A stretch of 64,000 nucleotides of DNA, from assembly GCA_020631735.1 (NCBI GenBank), contig CM036223.1, positions 12,091,356 to 12,155,355 of the forward strand. The letters are read 5' to 3'. The translations under genes and the position numbers were made by a program. The notes under the pieces were generated by a model. It did no database searches. It was given only the letters and a program-made list of their open reading frames with translations, and was not told the origin of the DNA. The DNA is from Saccharum officinarum (taxonomy: Eukaryota > Streptophyta > Magnoliopsida > Poales > Poaceae). Positions 50,149 through 63,856 of the stretch are shown in pieces; positions within the stretch are counted from its first letter, which is position 1; every line of letters begins with the position of its first letter.

Positions 50149-53100
50149 TGTAACAGAACCGTCCAAATTATAATAGCACAAGTACAAAAACAATCACCGA
50201 AATGATCAAATTCTCGCACTTGAGCCCATATAATTCTGGTAGTCCAATGAAATCACGAGGGATTTCAAACCAACCAACATACAAGCCAAGATCGTAGTGA
50301 TTCAACATAACAAGTCACATGTTACAATCATTTCACAAGTAATTCAATATACATCGGAGTTCAACAAAGTTATTACAACTTAAGTTCAAAAGTAGCGGAA
50401 GCAAAGTAATTTGAAACTAACAACACCCTTATTTCAAATACATGCCAGTACCACAGTCGACTTCCAACCAAAAGCATTAGAGATAAGGTAAATAAGAAGG
50501 ATCATGCCCGTGATCACACTCCGCCTCTACGGCAGGAGCCAACCAACTCTTGCAGTCGCCATGATACATCATAACCTGCAACAAGTTGGGATAAAACCCT
50601 GAGTACGACAAAGTACTCAGCTAGACTTACCCGTCAGAAACCAGAAATAAGGTGACACCAAGGATCATGCAAGGCTGATATGAAGTGGGGCTAGCTTGAC
50701 AACATTTTGCATAAAAGCTTAATATAGATGATCAATCATTAATGCTTAAGCATCAAGTAAATTATCATTAACCTGTCATCTATATTAGCACCTGTACTAG
50801 AGCACTCACTTTATTAGGAGCAAACAATATTAACCATAGCAGGTATAAATTGAGGCAACCTTTCCATCATGATCCAATTAACCATCCGTTCAATTTAATG
50901 GAATCTACGTTGCTGCTGCTCAAATCAAGTGCTCACTAACTGGGAGCGACGGCGATTCGAATCGAATTCCTATCCAGCTGGAGGGGTATTTCTAACACTC
51001 ACCGTGCAGACCCCTGTCAGGGTCGCACAGGCCACCTTTTCATATGATTCAGGAATCGCGGGTCCGAATGATGTCGCGACCCCAAGGGCGACACTCTGCC
51101 AGGTGATAGGGACTCTAACCCCCCCTTGGTCTCACGCCAATGTCCCCAAGCACATCCTTTCTCTCCTCCAAGAAGCAACCTACCATTCGATTCCCGGCCT
51201 GAATCACATTACTCAGCTTCGCGGTCGGAATGACTTATCCGGCCAACTAAGTGTTAGACTGCGTTCAACATGACTCAAGGACGTACAGCGAATCGGTCCT
51301 TAAACGACTCAGATGGGGATAGATCTACACCCAAGACCTCCATGCCTTGTTGCTTCACTATCGTCATCCCGCCTGGTCTCATTTCATTTTATTAACACAT
51401 GGTTCCATTCCACGATAGCAAATATAGCCAACCGTGCCATATATGAATATCCCTATATCTCGTAGGTGACAGGAAATCACCTGACTTCTACCGCTTAAAG
51501 CAGGGCTAAGCATCTACTCGATCCTAGTCTATGTAGGATTCAAGGATTCATATATCTGGACAAGGAATGATATAATGCAGCAAGGTTTTCAACCAACTCC
51601 TACCACTTAATGCAACAATACTTATAACATATATAGAATTAATTGCTTTGAAGGTAGGAGGCTTATAATGCTCCGGGGCTTGCCTGGGATCCGACTCAAG
51701 TTAGAGTATGTCAGATGAATTCACTTGGCGAGCATCCTCCAATCTAGCACTCGTCCGGTCCTTCTACCTTCGGGATGGATCCACCAAACACCGTCTTCGG
51801 GTTTGGCTCCAACGGCATTTACTTCACACGTTTCTGCTAGCGTACCTATATGAGATGCAAGATGCAAGTGCATGAATACATGGAAGTATAATGGACAATG
51901 CATCACATTCAGTAAACAAGACAAATACCAAATTACACTCCACATGCATAGACACTTCATGTTGCTTAAATAAACATCACCCAACCTAATATAAAAGATG
52001 ACAAGCATATCAGGCATGGCACCCAAGGTTTCACAAGATCTCAGGTGTAAGAACTTAACTACCCTCAAAGGCATAAGTCACACTTAATAATATACAAGCA
52101 AACAACTATAATTGGAATTTATCCCTTTTCTGGACAAGCAACAATAGCTTCATAATTCAATCATATCTAGAGTTTTATAAATCCAAATGACTTGAAAGAA
52201 GACATTATGGAAAGCTTATGAAATTCTCTACATTTCATTTATAATCATCATAGCATGATTCCAAAGTTTAACATGTCGAATTTACATAAACACAGCAACT
52301 GGTCTAACAAGACAGAGAGCAAGCAATTCTGTAACCCAACTTTAAACAGCTATAACTCCTAAACCACATGGCCAAATGCCACCAAATTTTAACAGCAGCT
52401 AGATATATACATTATCTACAACTTTTGTATAAACAAGTTTTACAATAGAGCACATTATCATGAAGAACTTTGCTAAGTTCCCAGATCTGTCCAGAAACCA
52501 TATTGGCAAGAAAATAATTATTAACTTATGTTGCAAGTACATAATTAGGTAAAACAAACTTTACCAACATTTCATATATGACTAATGAACACCAGAAAAC
52601 ATAGTGTCAATTACTAAATAAATTCTTTTAATACATTTTCTTAATTTATTTAGATAATTAGGTGGAATTATGACTACATCATAAAGATGCTCAATAAATT
52701 CTACCAAAATTACAGAGGCCTACACATGCTCCCAAAAGTCTACTATCCAAATTTGAAACTATTTGAACATGTATAACAACCTCTATGAAAAAGACAAATG
52801 GCTATAGCAATAAATCATGTGAGAGCAAGTTAATTCCAAAACTCCATATTTTCTGTGAACACAAGGCCATATTATGAATCAATATGATAGAGAAACATCA
52901 TACTAAGGTAATGGAACAACATTTTCTATTTTATCATTTATATATTATTTATAAGCTATTTATCAAGATATAAACAAGTTAAATCAATAGCTTGAGCATA
53001 CAGTAAGCAATGACCATGAAATTTATACCACAGTACATCCATAGCATGAAAATCCTACCATAAAAATTTCACATCAATTGAAGCATCACAACTCAAGATA

Positions 53101-55352
53101 TAAAAATAACAAGAAAAACAAGCATTTATTTTTCATTTAACAAGATCTAAGTCAAACATCCTGAAACCCGGAAACAACCTATAAGTTTTATATTTTTCTT
53201 AGATAGTGCATATTACTAGAAGACCAACAAAATTGGAATCACTAATTTTGGACTTCTAAAACTCAAGATATGGCTCTGGTCAAGTTTATAAGCATTTTAG
53301 AGCATTTTTAAAGCTTAAATAAAGACATCAGAAAACTTCTACAAACATCTAACATTTTATGACTCTACTGCATAGATCTATTCTCAAGGTTTCCAAAAAG
53401 TCCACTTTTGCTATTTTTGGAATTACCTAGCATGAGATATGATTTTTAGAAGATTTACATAAAATCTGAATTTCAAAAACAGGATTTAGAACAACCCTAC
53501 TAATTTGCTAGCTCCACCCGAATACATACCCAGACAACCGCTTTCTTAAACCGACAAGTGGGACCCGCTGCTCATCCGGACCCGCTCGTCAGTCAACCAC
53601 ACAGAGAGAGAGACAGAGAGGAGGGACGCCGGTCTTCATCCCCCGGCGAACAGAGGAGCTCGTCGGAGCTCGCTGCTCCGGCCGGAGGAGGCCACGCCGG
53701 TAGCCGGGAAATGGCGGTAGAGCAAGAGGAGGCCGACGCGCACCCGTGGGTGGCCACGGCTCGGCTCGAGGGGGTTCGAGGTGGCCCAGCCACGTGCGCC
53801 GGCGGCCATGCTCGGGGCGTCTCCGGCGGCAGGGTGCCCCGGCGACGGTTGGGGACAGGGAAGAGGTGCGCCGGGCGCGGTGTGAGGTGGTGAGGGTGTT
53901 GATGCGCTCAGCTCGGGCTGGGGGGGCATGTGGTGGAGGGTCGACGGTGGCCATGGAGCTCGGCCGGTCGGCCATGGCGTGCTCCGGTGGCCGCGCTCTA
54001 CTGCGGGGAGGAGAGGCCGGAGATGGTGCAGTGGTGTAGCAGGGAGAGGCGGAGGCGGTGCTGTGCTGGGGGATGCCAGGGAGCTCGGAGATGGAGGGAC
54101 GACGGTGGCGGCTCAGAGCTCCATGGGCGGCCATGTCGGTTTCCATGGCTGCTCCGCTCTGGAGCGTTCGAGCGCGAGGAAGAAGCGACTGTGGGCAGCA
54201 CGGCGTCCACATCAATGCAAGGAGGAGCAGGGCATGCATCCAGGAAGGTAGGGCGCGAGCAAGGCATGGCTGCCACGCGCTCGGCCACGCGTCGCCCTTT
54301 GCGGCAATTCAACGAACACGTGGCGGGCGTCGGTGAGGACGAAGTGGGGAGCCAAATTGGGCCACTTCCAGGCCGAATCAGTCTTTGGGCCAAAAAGCAA
54401 AGTTGTTCATCTCAGTATGCTCTACAATTTATATTTGGGGGTCATAGTCATTGGTGACCTAATTTAGGATATAATGATGTGCCAAGGCAGCATTGTCAAT
54501 GTGTTGACAAAAATTGGTAAACCTTCAAAATTGAGGTGCAAATGGATTTTATCAAGTGCCATCTTCTTGCATGCTCTTCCCCATAGTATAACCTTCAACT
54601 TTTATTTTTGGACCAACTCAAGTTGCTTAACGAATTTTGGAGAACGCGGAATGTCAATGTCGATGTTACCGGAATTAGGGCTTAAAAATGGCTAAGTGCT
54701 GAAATCAGCCCTAAAACTGCCTTGTGGGCCCTGTTTGAGCATGTTCCACATATTTTCATGACTTGACTCTTAAACAAAGTTTGTTCCTTATAAAATTCCC
54801 TACAACTTTGTCAAAGGGTGCACAGTCATGCAAAGCTTCTAGGTCACACTTTTGAAATGGTCAAACCAAAGGGCTCCAGGGTCCATACATGGTCAACCAC
54901 CAATTAGAAGCATATTTAGGCAAAATGATCAACATGAACATTGTTCCATTAAGTGTCCTAAGTGTAGTTAAGGTCTTGTAGAGTTCATCTAGAGTCATTT
55001 GGACAAGTTTGCAAGGTTTGGTTGATGATCTATAGTTCCATTAACTTAATGGGACAGATTCCAATAGGAATGGAACTTATCATTTCATGTGACTTTTTGA
55101 TTCCAAACTTTATGAAACTTTTCTAGGGATCAATATAGATAGTTATTGATGTGAGACATGTGAATATACTTTGATAACAAACCCAAGCATATATCTTTTA
55201 ATTGAGCCTATATGTAAGCAAGGGTGCAACATCCAAGTTTCGATTAGGGTTTACTTCCATAGGTTTGACTTGGCATTGTCATCTCCACTTAATCTGTCAT
55301 GTTTAAGCTCAAACCCACTACTTAGTGAATGATAAACACTTGGGGTGTTACA
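50149..55352 (-). repeat. 3' LTR of element 3 (5.2 kb)
   Basis: Collinear with the other giant LTRs but mosaic near its U3 end. The stretch 54591-54670 resembles element 2, 54720-54977 resembles element 1, and 54978-55065 resembles element 2 again. A 117-codon minus frame at 51721-52074 is repeated in the partner LTR simply because LTRs are copies of each other. Confidence 0.9.
53515..54400 (-). promoter_or_regulatory. GC-rich island in 3' LTR of element 3
   Basis: Equivalent of the other islands. GGCCCAAT/GGCCC words at 54355-54395 on the sense-upstream edge; GTGGGACCCGC and an AGAGAGAGAGAC-type run at 53555-53620 on the other. Open frames on both strands again do not match those of the other copies. 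Confidence 0.4.
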
Positions 55353-55353
55353 G

Positions 55354-55365
55354 CCCTCCCCCCTT
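55354..55365 (-). other. Polypurine tract of element 3
   Basis: Minus strand AAGGGGGGAGGG, one base from the 3' LTR start. Confidence 0.9.
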
Positions 55366-55399
55366 AAAAGAATCGCGTCCCGAGATTCGGAATGGAAGA

Positions 55400-57480
55400 C
55401 CTTTTTAAGGAAGAGAGGCACGTTATCTAGTTCCCATCATCCGCTATAGCATTCGGTTACAAAGCTTTGACATTGGTGGAACTAATTTGGTCAAGGCATT
55501 TTCTGATACTTGCTCTTCATGGTAAAATTTGTCTGAAGAATTTCCTTCATTGACTTCCATGAAGCATTGTTACTTTGGGAGGAATCCAAGACAACGCAGT
55601 ACTTCGTTCTCAATGTACATAGATCCTTGGTCTATGAGCGAACTACTACAAGTATCTGACTCTTTAGTGAACACAGCATAGTCCATATGAACTTTACATT
55701 AGACCAAAATCTTTAGAAGTATACTCGTTGAAATGACTCTGTTCACAAAGTTTGAAAAGCAGTCCTCTACCAATATGGCTTGAGTACAACCTTCCAAAAG
55801 GGTGAGACCATAGACGACAAATATACTCTGAGGCTATAGGATACTGACTAACCAATAGACAAGGTCTATGTTGGTCGTAAATGTTCATTCATTTAGGCAC
55901 CAACTAATGGAAAACTACTTGTGGTTTTAGGTGTGCAGTTCTCTTTCTCTGATGACAACACTGTATTATCTGAGTCTATCGATGGTCAGGGAATGTGATA
56001 GCTGGCTCTGTTGGCTTCCTATTTCTGCCAACAATTATCTAATAAGATTCTTTTATCCAAAGACAACAGTTATCTGGGTTGAATTAGATGCAACCTCTTG
56101 GTAAAAACATGTATAAGGTACCAAAGTATGTCATCATTGGAGAATAATTCCCAAAGAAAGATGTAACAAGGCCTTAAGGACAACAAAAGTTGTACTTATT
56201 CACTTAACCGCGGGGAGTAGTCTACCACCAAGTGATTAAGTAAAAATTTTCCTTTATTACTTAGTTGCACTGTAAGTTGAGTTGACTTGCAGCATAACAA
56301 CTTTGTCAGGCCACTCTCACCTTGAGGCTTCCTTTTTAGGATCAAATAGCAGCGCTAAGATGGGAAATCTGTTGTTTGACACTTTTCAAATTGCTTTTGA
56401 TTCACGATGGTATAAATTGATTTGTAGAAACCAAGGCTACTCGTACATTAGGGATACGAGAAACCAAAAGCAAATGAAAGAGTGTAAACTAGTATCTGTG
56501 AGACCTCAAAAGGACCATCCAACATCAGATCTACACTATTAATTTACATACCAATCCGAGGATGCACACGCTTTCAACTTGCAGGTTACTTTTGCAGGGC
56601 AAAACACATATTCTGCCTGGAGAACATTCCTACAAGGATAAGGAACCGCTTCTGAATATTCCTTGACACTTCGTCCAATAAAGTTATGGACACACCATTT
56701 GTGGCACCTATGGGCACAAGGATGCTAATTGAAACTAGGTCATGCTTTATCTCATTCTTCGCTTTAGCTGATAGAACACCTTGCACTATTTGTGTGATTG
56801 TCCAAGATGGAATTAACTTGGTCGTAATGACTCTGGACGACAGAGTATCACTCCAGTTATTGGCTAGTTGATTAACTTCTTGTTGGTTATTGCTCTGTAA
56901 GACCTAGCCTTCGTAGCTACCAATGAGTCATTACCTAACTGGAGATTAACCTTCATATTGGTAACTAATTAGTTGTCTCTCAACACTAAAAAGTTCCAAT
57001 TCTTCATTCTCGACCACAACAACTATGGTTTATGCAGAACAGATGGTTGCCATCGAAGTTAGTGGATAAGGAGTCACACCAAAGATGGTTGATTTCGATG
57101 GTATGGCCATTATGCATACAAAGGTTAAAACTTGTATATTGTAACGATCGAGTCTTATCCAGCGGATGACTTGTCCAACATTATGTGTCGTGTGTCCTTT
57201 TTATCCAATAGAGATGAGATACTTGGCTCACTAGATGATGGTCGTCAATACTAGGATAACTAAGTAAAGTCACTTGTCTACCACCTCTTGTAGTCCATTA
57301 ATATTTATGTCGGTGACCTGTTCTTCAAAGGTTATCCTCTTAGCAACTTCAGGAGGAAGCTCTACTACTTTTGGTCCACTATAAGGGTATTTTGATAAGA
57401 TATGGGAAAACAATCAAGGAAGAAGGTCATGTGAAAATCACATCAGTGTTGTTCTGCAATGAATTATGATTAGAAACCAT
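55400..57480 (-). pseudogene. Decayed coding remnants of unknown origin in element 3 interior
   Basis: Better preserved than in element 1. Sense-strand stretches without stops include 57270-57385 (34 codons, with VVELPPEVAKRITFEE), 56590-56900 (about 100 codons, with SWTITQIVQGVLSAKAKNEI) and parts of 55440-55870 (with GLTLLEGCTQAILVEDC and KVHMDYAVFTKESDTC in different frames). Frames shift between stretches and some stops are shared with element 1, so the loss of function predates their divergence. No family recognised; no RT (YxDD), protease (DTG/DSG), zinc knuckle or integrase signature seen. Hand translation, tentative. Confidence 0.38.
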
Positions 57481-60095
57481 GATACCAGCGCGTGCCGAGC
57501 AGCACAACCTTGTGTGTGCACCCACAGGAGGCTCTCGGTTTCGTCATGGCACCATTAGTTGCTACTCATAACACCATTACTGAACATGCACCCGATGAGG
57601 AATTTCAATGACACAGATTGGGTTGATAAGGTAGATGCATGAATTTGCAAGCACACGATTCAGGGGCCATAGCAGAGAGACGTTGCGTCACACTAGCTAA
57701 CCTTTAGGAGAGGTAACCGAAAGGTCCAACATGGATTTGGGTACGATCTCCACAACTGGCAATGTACGAACCATGGTCAAAGGCTAGCATTGATAAAAGT
57801 TAACTTGGTTGGTCAGTCGATAAGGGTCTTCTCAAAAAGGGTTGCAAAACATCCACGGCTTATGCAAACATATAGGAGAACTAAACTTTGGGCTTTCGGT
57901 CAAGCAAAGGCATGGATACAAACATTCAAAGGCTAACCACCAAGTCTACAGGCTCAGGCTCCTAAGAGAGAGAACCTAATAGGAGACAACAACCATACAA
58001 TTACATACATGAACGTTGTTCTAGGATAAAGCTATGTGACCCTCGTATGCTCACCGAGGACAAACGAGGTGCCAACTAGGGTACTACCTAGATAACAAGC
58101 ATACATACACACATCATAACTTCAAGCAACACATGAAGAAGCTTACACAAACAAACTCAAGCAACTATTACCAAGCAAAAAACTCGCACACAGCAATCAT
58201 TACTAGTCACTAGGCTCACCCCTAACAAGCTTTCTCTCAAGCATGAACTAACTACCAGTTTAGCTCAAAACAACGCTAGCTAAGGAAGCCAACTTAGCAT
58301 GTGTCCAGAATCTGGACAGCAACGCAGTACTTACTTGTTTCAACTATAACTGAGGTTATAGACATCACACAAAGGTGATCCTAAACTTTCTAGAAATCTT
58401 AGGAAGATGACTACACTTTAGTTATTCATACCAAAAGCTAATTCATAGATTAACATGACCAAAATTTGCTAAAGTTTCAGATCTGTACCAATATGGACAG
58501 AAACTGACAAGAACTTCAACAATGCATAACTGGAGTTCTAGAGACACAACAAGGCTGAGCCTTAACTTTATGTAAAGCTTATTAAGTTGTCTATAACTTT
58601 ATTATTATCATATTAAGATGATTATACAGCTAACAAGGCCAAACAAGACAAAGAAGACATCTCTGCCTAGATTTGGACAGATTATGTCATTCCACTTTAC
58701 AAGCTCATAAGTAGAGATTTATACCATCAAAAGTAGTGATCTTTAGTATTTTGGAAAGCTTAGAAAAAGTACTATACTTCCTCTAATATTTCCAACACAT
58801 GATTCCATAAGCACATAGGTCAAATAAAGCAAACATTCAGATCTGTTCTGAACATGAGCAGATTCTGACAACAAACTTCTAAAACTTATAACTCCCAAAC
58901 CATAAGACCTAGGGTCATAAAATTTTAGGACAAGATAGAAAAGTAAGTTGGCTACAACTTTGGTATTCTCTATAACTACAGAAAACACCATTATGATCAC
59001 GAAAGCATCACTACAACAGAAACAGTTCTAGCAGCCAACGTTTAATAAGCAAAACAAAGCTTGCCTTTGTTCTACTTAACAAGAGAGCACACAAACATGT
59101 TTTTCTAGTAGCTCTAAATTTTTGTTAACTTAGACCAACACGAATTTAATTCATTCATGAGAACCCATAATTACTTAAGTGAGGTCTAAAGCATTGGCAA
59201 ACGCTTGGGTGAGCAACATAGAGTAAGACATTCATGTTTAGCTTCACACAAGAAAGATAGTGTACTACATTGATCACAAGTTACTTATCATTTGAACAAG
59301 GGTGAGAGGAGCATAGCTATGCATAAAGCAACAATCATGAAGATGCATGCTTCGTCCTATTCGTCCTCACCAGATTGCCAACCTAAGGTGGCGATCACGT
59401 CCTATGTCGGTGGCATAACACGCACTCTCTCGATATATAGCTAGTCGTCAGCTACATTCGACTTACGCATTCGTGGTTAGCGTACCTGCAGAAAAGTTTC
59501 ATTGCAGCCCAACAATTCCCTAATATAAGGCACACAATGAAAGCAGTAAGTAAAATTTTTAAGTACTCCCATATACATATACCCCTGTATATATACATGT
59601 AGCACCAAAACTACCCGAATCATTCGATCACCCACAATTAAGTACCTTCATATATACATGTGTATAACATGTAAATAATCCAGTAACCAAAACTAGCTCT
59701 CCCCTAGACCGAGGGTTGTACGGTCATGCTCTCACAACTCACACTTACCTGAGCGTAGGTGCGACGTTGCATAAAAGTAAACTTAGCAACATATATGGCT
59801 ATTTTATATATGAAGGCTACCTCTAATCTGACACACTGGGTAGCATAGTGTGGGAGAGTTATCACACATACATACCTTAACCTAGGCGTAGATGCAAAAT
59901 TAAAACCCCCAAGTTAGTACTTATATAAGCCACCTAATAATCCTTATATGGGTGTAAGGAAATTGACCACTGGCATACTTAGGTTTAAAATTTAGATTTG
60001 ACAAACCTATATATAACTATAAGTTGATAAAACTGATTTTATAAAACAAAACCTTTGTTTTAAATACACATACGCCAAGTTTAATGTTGAATCTT

Positions 60096-60107
60096 GCTCC
60101 GATACCA
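60096..60107 (-). other. Primer-binding site of element 3, one mismatch
   Basis: Minus strand TGGTATCGGAGC, differing from the tRNA-iMet complement TGGTATCAGAGC by one base. Two bases inside the 5' LTR. Confidence 0.88.
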
Positions 60108-60109
60108 GC

Positions 60110-63100
60110 TGTAACAGAACCGTCCAAATTATAAGAGCACAAGTACAAAAACAATCACCGAAATGATCAAATTCTCGCACTTGAGCCCATATAATTCCGG
60201 TAGTCCAATGAAATCACGAGGGATTTCAAACCAACCAACATACAAGCCAAGATCGTAGTGATTCAACATAACAAGTCACATGTTACAATCATTTCACAAG
60301 TAATTTAATATACATCGGAGTTCAACAAAGTTATTACAACTTAAGTTCAAAAGTAGCGGAAGCAAAGTAATTTGAAACTAACAACACCCTTATTTCAAAT
60401 ACATGCCAGTACCACGGTCGACTTCCAACCAAAAGTATTAGAGATAAGGTAAATAAGAAGGATCATGCCCGTGATCACACTCCGCCTCTACGGCAGGAGC
60501 CAACCAACTCTTGCAGTCGCCATGATACATCATAACCTGCAACAAGTGGGGATAAAACCCTGAGTACGACAAAGTACTCAGCTAGACTTACCCGTCAGAA
60601 ACCAGAAATAAGGTGACACCAAGGATCATGCAAGGCTGATATGAAGTGGGGCTAGCTTGACAACATTTTGCATAAAAGCTTAATATAGATGATCAATCAT
60701 TAATGCTTAAGCATCAAGTAAATTATCATTAACCTGTCATCTATATTAGCACCTGTACTAGAGCACTCACTTTATTAGTAGCAAACAATATTAACCATAG
60801 CAGGTATAAATTGAGGCAACCTTTCCATCGTGATCCAATTAACCATCCGTTCAATTTAATGGAATCTACGTTGCCGCTGCTCAAGTCAAGTGCTCACTAA
60901 CCGGGAGCGACGGCGATTCGAATCGAATTCCTATCCAGCTGGAGGGGTATTTCTAACACTCACCGTGCAGACCCCTGCCAGGGTCGCACAGGCCACCTTT
61001 TCATATGATTCAGGAATCGCGGGTCCGAATGATGTCGCGACCCCAAGGGCGACACTCTGCCAGGTGATAGGGACTCTAACCCCCCCCTTGGTCTCACGCC
61101 AATGTCCCCAAGCACATCCTTTCTCTCCTCCAAGAAGCAACCTACCATTCGATTCCCGGCCTGAATCACATTACTCGGCTTCGCGGTCGGAATGACTTAT
61201 CCGGCCCACTAAGTGTTAGACTGCGTTCAACATGACTCAAGGACGTACAGTGAATCAGTCCTTAAACGACTCAGACGGGGATAGATCTACACCCAAGACC
61301 TCCATGCCTTGTTGCTTCACTATCGTCATCCCGCCCGGTCTCATTTCATTTTATTAACACATGGTTCCACTCCACGATAGCAAATATAGCCAACCGTGCC
61401 ATATATGAATATCCCTATATCTCGCAGGTGACAGGAAATCACCTGACTTCTACCGCTTAAAGCAGGGCTAAGCATCTACTCGATCCTAGTCTATGTAGGA
61501 TTCAAGGATTCATATATCTGGACAAGGAATGATATAATGCAGCAAGGTTTTCAACCAACTCCTACCACTTAATGCAACAATACTTATAACATATATAGAA
61601 TTAATTGCTTTGAAGGTAGGAGGCTTATAATGCTCCGGGGCTTGCCTGGGATCCGACTCAAGTTAGAGTATGTCAGATGAATTCACTTGGCGAGCATCCT
61701 CCAATCTAGCACTCGTCCGGTCCTTCTACCTTCGGGATGGATCCACCAAACACCGTCTTCGGGTTTGGCTCCAACGGCATTTACTTCACACGTTTCTGCT
61801 AGCGTACCTATATGAGATGCAAGATGCAAGTGCATGAATACATGGAAGTATAATGGACAATGCATCACATTCAGTAAACAAGACAAATACCAAATTACAC
61901 TCCACATGCATAGACACTTCATATTGCTTAAATAAACATCACCCAACGTAATATAAAAGATGACAAGCATATCAGGCATGGCACCCAAGGTTTCACAAGA
62001 TCTCAGGTGTAAGAACTTAACTACCCTCAAAGGCATAAGTCACACTTAATAATATACAAGCAAACAACTATAATTGGAATTTATCCCTTTTCTGGACAAG
62101 CAACAATAGCTTCATAATTCAATCATATCTGGAGTTTTATAAATCCAAATGACTTGAAAGAAGACATTATGGAAAGCTTATGAAATTCTCTACATTTCAT
62201 TTATAATCATCATAGCATGATTCCAAAGTTTAACATGTCGAATTTACATAAACACAGCAACTGGTATAACAAGACAGAGAGCAAGCAATTCTGTAACCCA
62301 ACTTTAAACAGCTATAACTCCTAAACCACATGGCCAAATGCCACCAAATTTTAACAGAAGCTAGATATATACATTATCTACAACTTTTGTATAAACAAGT
62401 TTTACAATAGAGCATATTATCATCAAGAACTTTGCTAAGTTCCCAGATCTGTCCAGAAACCATATTGGCAAGAAAATAATTATTAACTTATGTTGCAAGT
62501 ACATAATTAGGTAAAACAAACTTTACCAACATTTCATATATGACTAATGAACACCAGAAAACATAGTGTCAATTACTAAATAAATTCTTTTAATACATTT
62601 TCTTAATTTATTTAGATAATTAGGTGGAATTATGACTACATCATAAAGATGCTCAATAAATTCTACCAAAATTACAGAGGCCTACACATGCTCCCAAAAG
62701 TCTACTATCCAAATTTGAAACCATTTGGACATGTATAACAACCTCTATGAAAAAGACAAATGGCTATAGCAATAAATCATGTGAGAGCAAGTTAATTCCA
62801 AAACTCCATATTTTCTGTGAACACAAGGCCATATTATGAATCAATATGATAGAGAAACATCATACTAAGGTAATGGAACAACATTTTCTATTTTATCATT
62901 TATATATTATTTATAAGCTATTTATCAAGATATAAACAAGTTAAATCAATAACTTGAGCATACAGTAAGCAATGACCATGCAATTTATACCACAGTACAT
63001 CCATAGGATGACAATCCTACCATAAAAATTTCACATCAATTGAAGCATCACAACTCAAGATATAAAAATAACAAGAAAAACAAGCATTTATTTTTCATTT

Positions 63101-63856
63101 AACAAGATCTAAGTCAAACATCCTGAAACCCGGAAACAACCTATAAATTTTATATTTTTCTTAGATAGTGCATATTACTAGAAGACCAACAAAATTGGAA
63201 TCACTAATTTTGGACTTCTAAAACTCAAGATATGGCTCTAGTCAAGTTTATAAGCATTTTAGAGCATTTTTAAAGCTTAAATAAAGACATCAGAAAACTT
63301 CTACAAACATCTAACATTTTATGACTCTACTGCATAGATCTATTCTCAAGGTTTCCAAAAAGTCCACTTTTGCTATTTTTGGAATTACCTAGCATGAGAT
63401 ATGATTTTTAGAAGATTTACATAAAATCTGAATTTCAAAAACAGGATTTAGAACAACCCTACTAATTTGCTAGCTCCACCCGAATACATACCCAGACAAC
63501 CGCTTTCTTAAACCGACAAGTGGGACCCGCTGCTCATCCGGACCCACTCTTCAGTCAACCACACAGAGAGAGAGACAGAGAGGAGGGGCGCCGGTCTTCA
63601 TCCCCCGACGAACAGAGGAGCTCGTCGGAGCTCGCTGCTCCAGCCGGAGGAGGCCACGCCGGTAGCCGGGAAATGGCGGTAGAGCAAGAGGAGGCCGACG
63701 CGCACCCGTGGGTGGCCATGGCTCGGCTCGAGGGGGTTCGAGGTGGCCCAGCCACGTGCGCCGGTGGCCATGCTCGGGGCGTCTCCGGCGGCAGGGTGCC
63801 CCGGCGACGGTTGGGGACAGGGAAGAGGTGCGCCGGGCGCAGTGTGAGGTGGTGAG
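60110..63856 (-). repeat. 5' LTR of element 3, first 3.7 kb
   Basis: Collinear with 50149-53897 at about 99% identity by eye. It breaks off inside the GC-rich island (63480-63856) after GGTGAG, where a further TGTAACGG LTR begins. The remainder should lie beyond the window. Confidence 0.9.
63477..63856 (-). promoter_or_regulatory. GC-rich island in 5' LTR of element 3, split
   Basis: Partial copy of the island at 53515-54400, cut by the nested fourth element. In this LTR the presumed promoter edge with its GCCCA words is separated from the rest by the insertion. Confidence 0.4.

Larger units (their letters stand above)
55353..60109 (-). other. Internal domain of element 3, no gag-pol
   Basis: 4757 bp, collinear with the interior of element 1 (8597-13174) but keeping about 280 bp (about 56393-56680) that element 1 lost. 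It lacks some 100 bp that element 1 retains near 12180-12290. No intact open frame above about 86 codons. The primer-site half (57500-60090) is AT-rich and non-coding. Confidence 0.85.
50149..63856 (-). mobile_element. Giant-LTR element 3, interrupted by a fourth copy
   Basis: The 3' LTR is 50149-55352 (5204 bp, TGTAACAGAACC...GGGTGTTACA), the internal domain 55353-60109 (4757 bp), and the 5' LTR starts at 60110 and is broken at 63856. It represents a subfamily distinct from elements 1 and 2: TGTAACAG in place of TGTAACGG, and a unique 360-bp block around 51830-52190. The two LTRs differ by about 1% by eye, so insertion is recent. The left duplication would be CCCGT (50144-50148); its partner lies outside the window. 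No gag-pol motifs. Confidence 0.9.

Noticed and set aside
51721..52074. 117-codon minus-strand frame, repeated at 61683-62036
   Set aside because: The repetition only reflects the two LTRs of one element being copies of each other. The frame is absent from the LTRs of elements 1 and 2, and the product has no recognisable feature.
56282..56542. 86-codon plus-strand frame with a matching start in element 2 (38376)
   Set aside because: It opposes the sense strand of the element. Similarity between copies is expected from shared descent, and no start context or domain supports expression.
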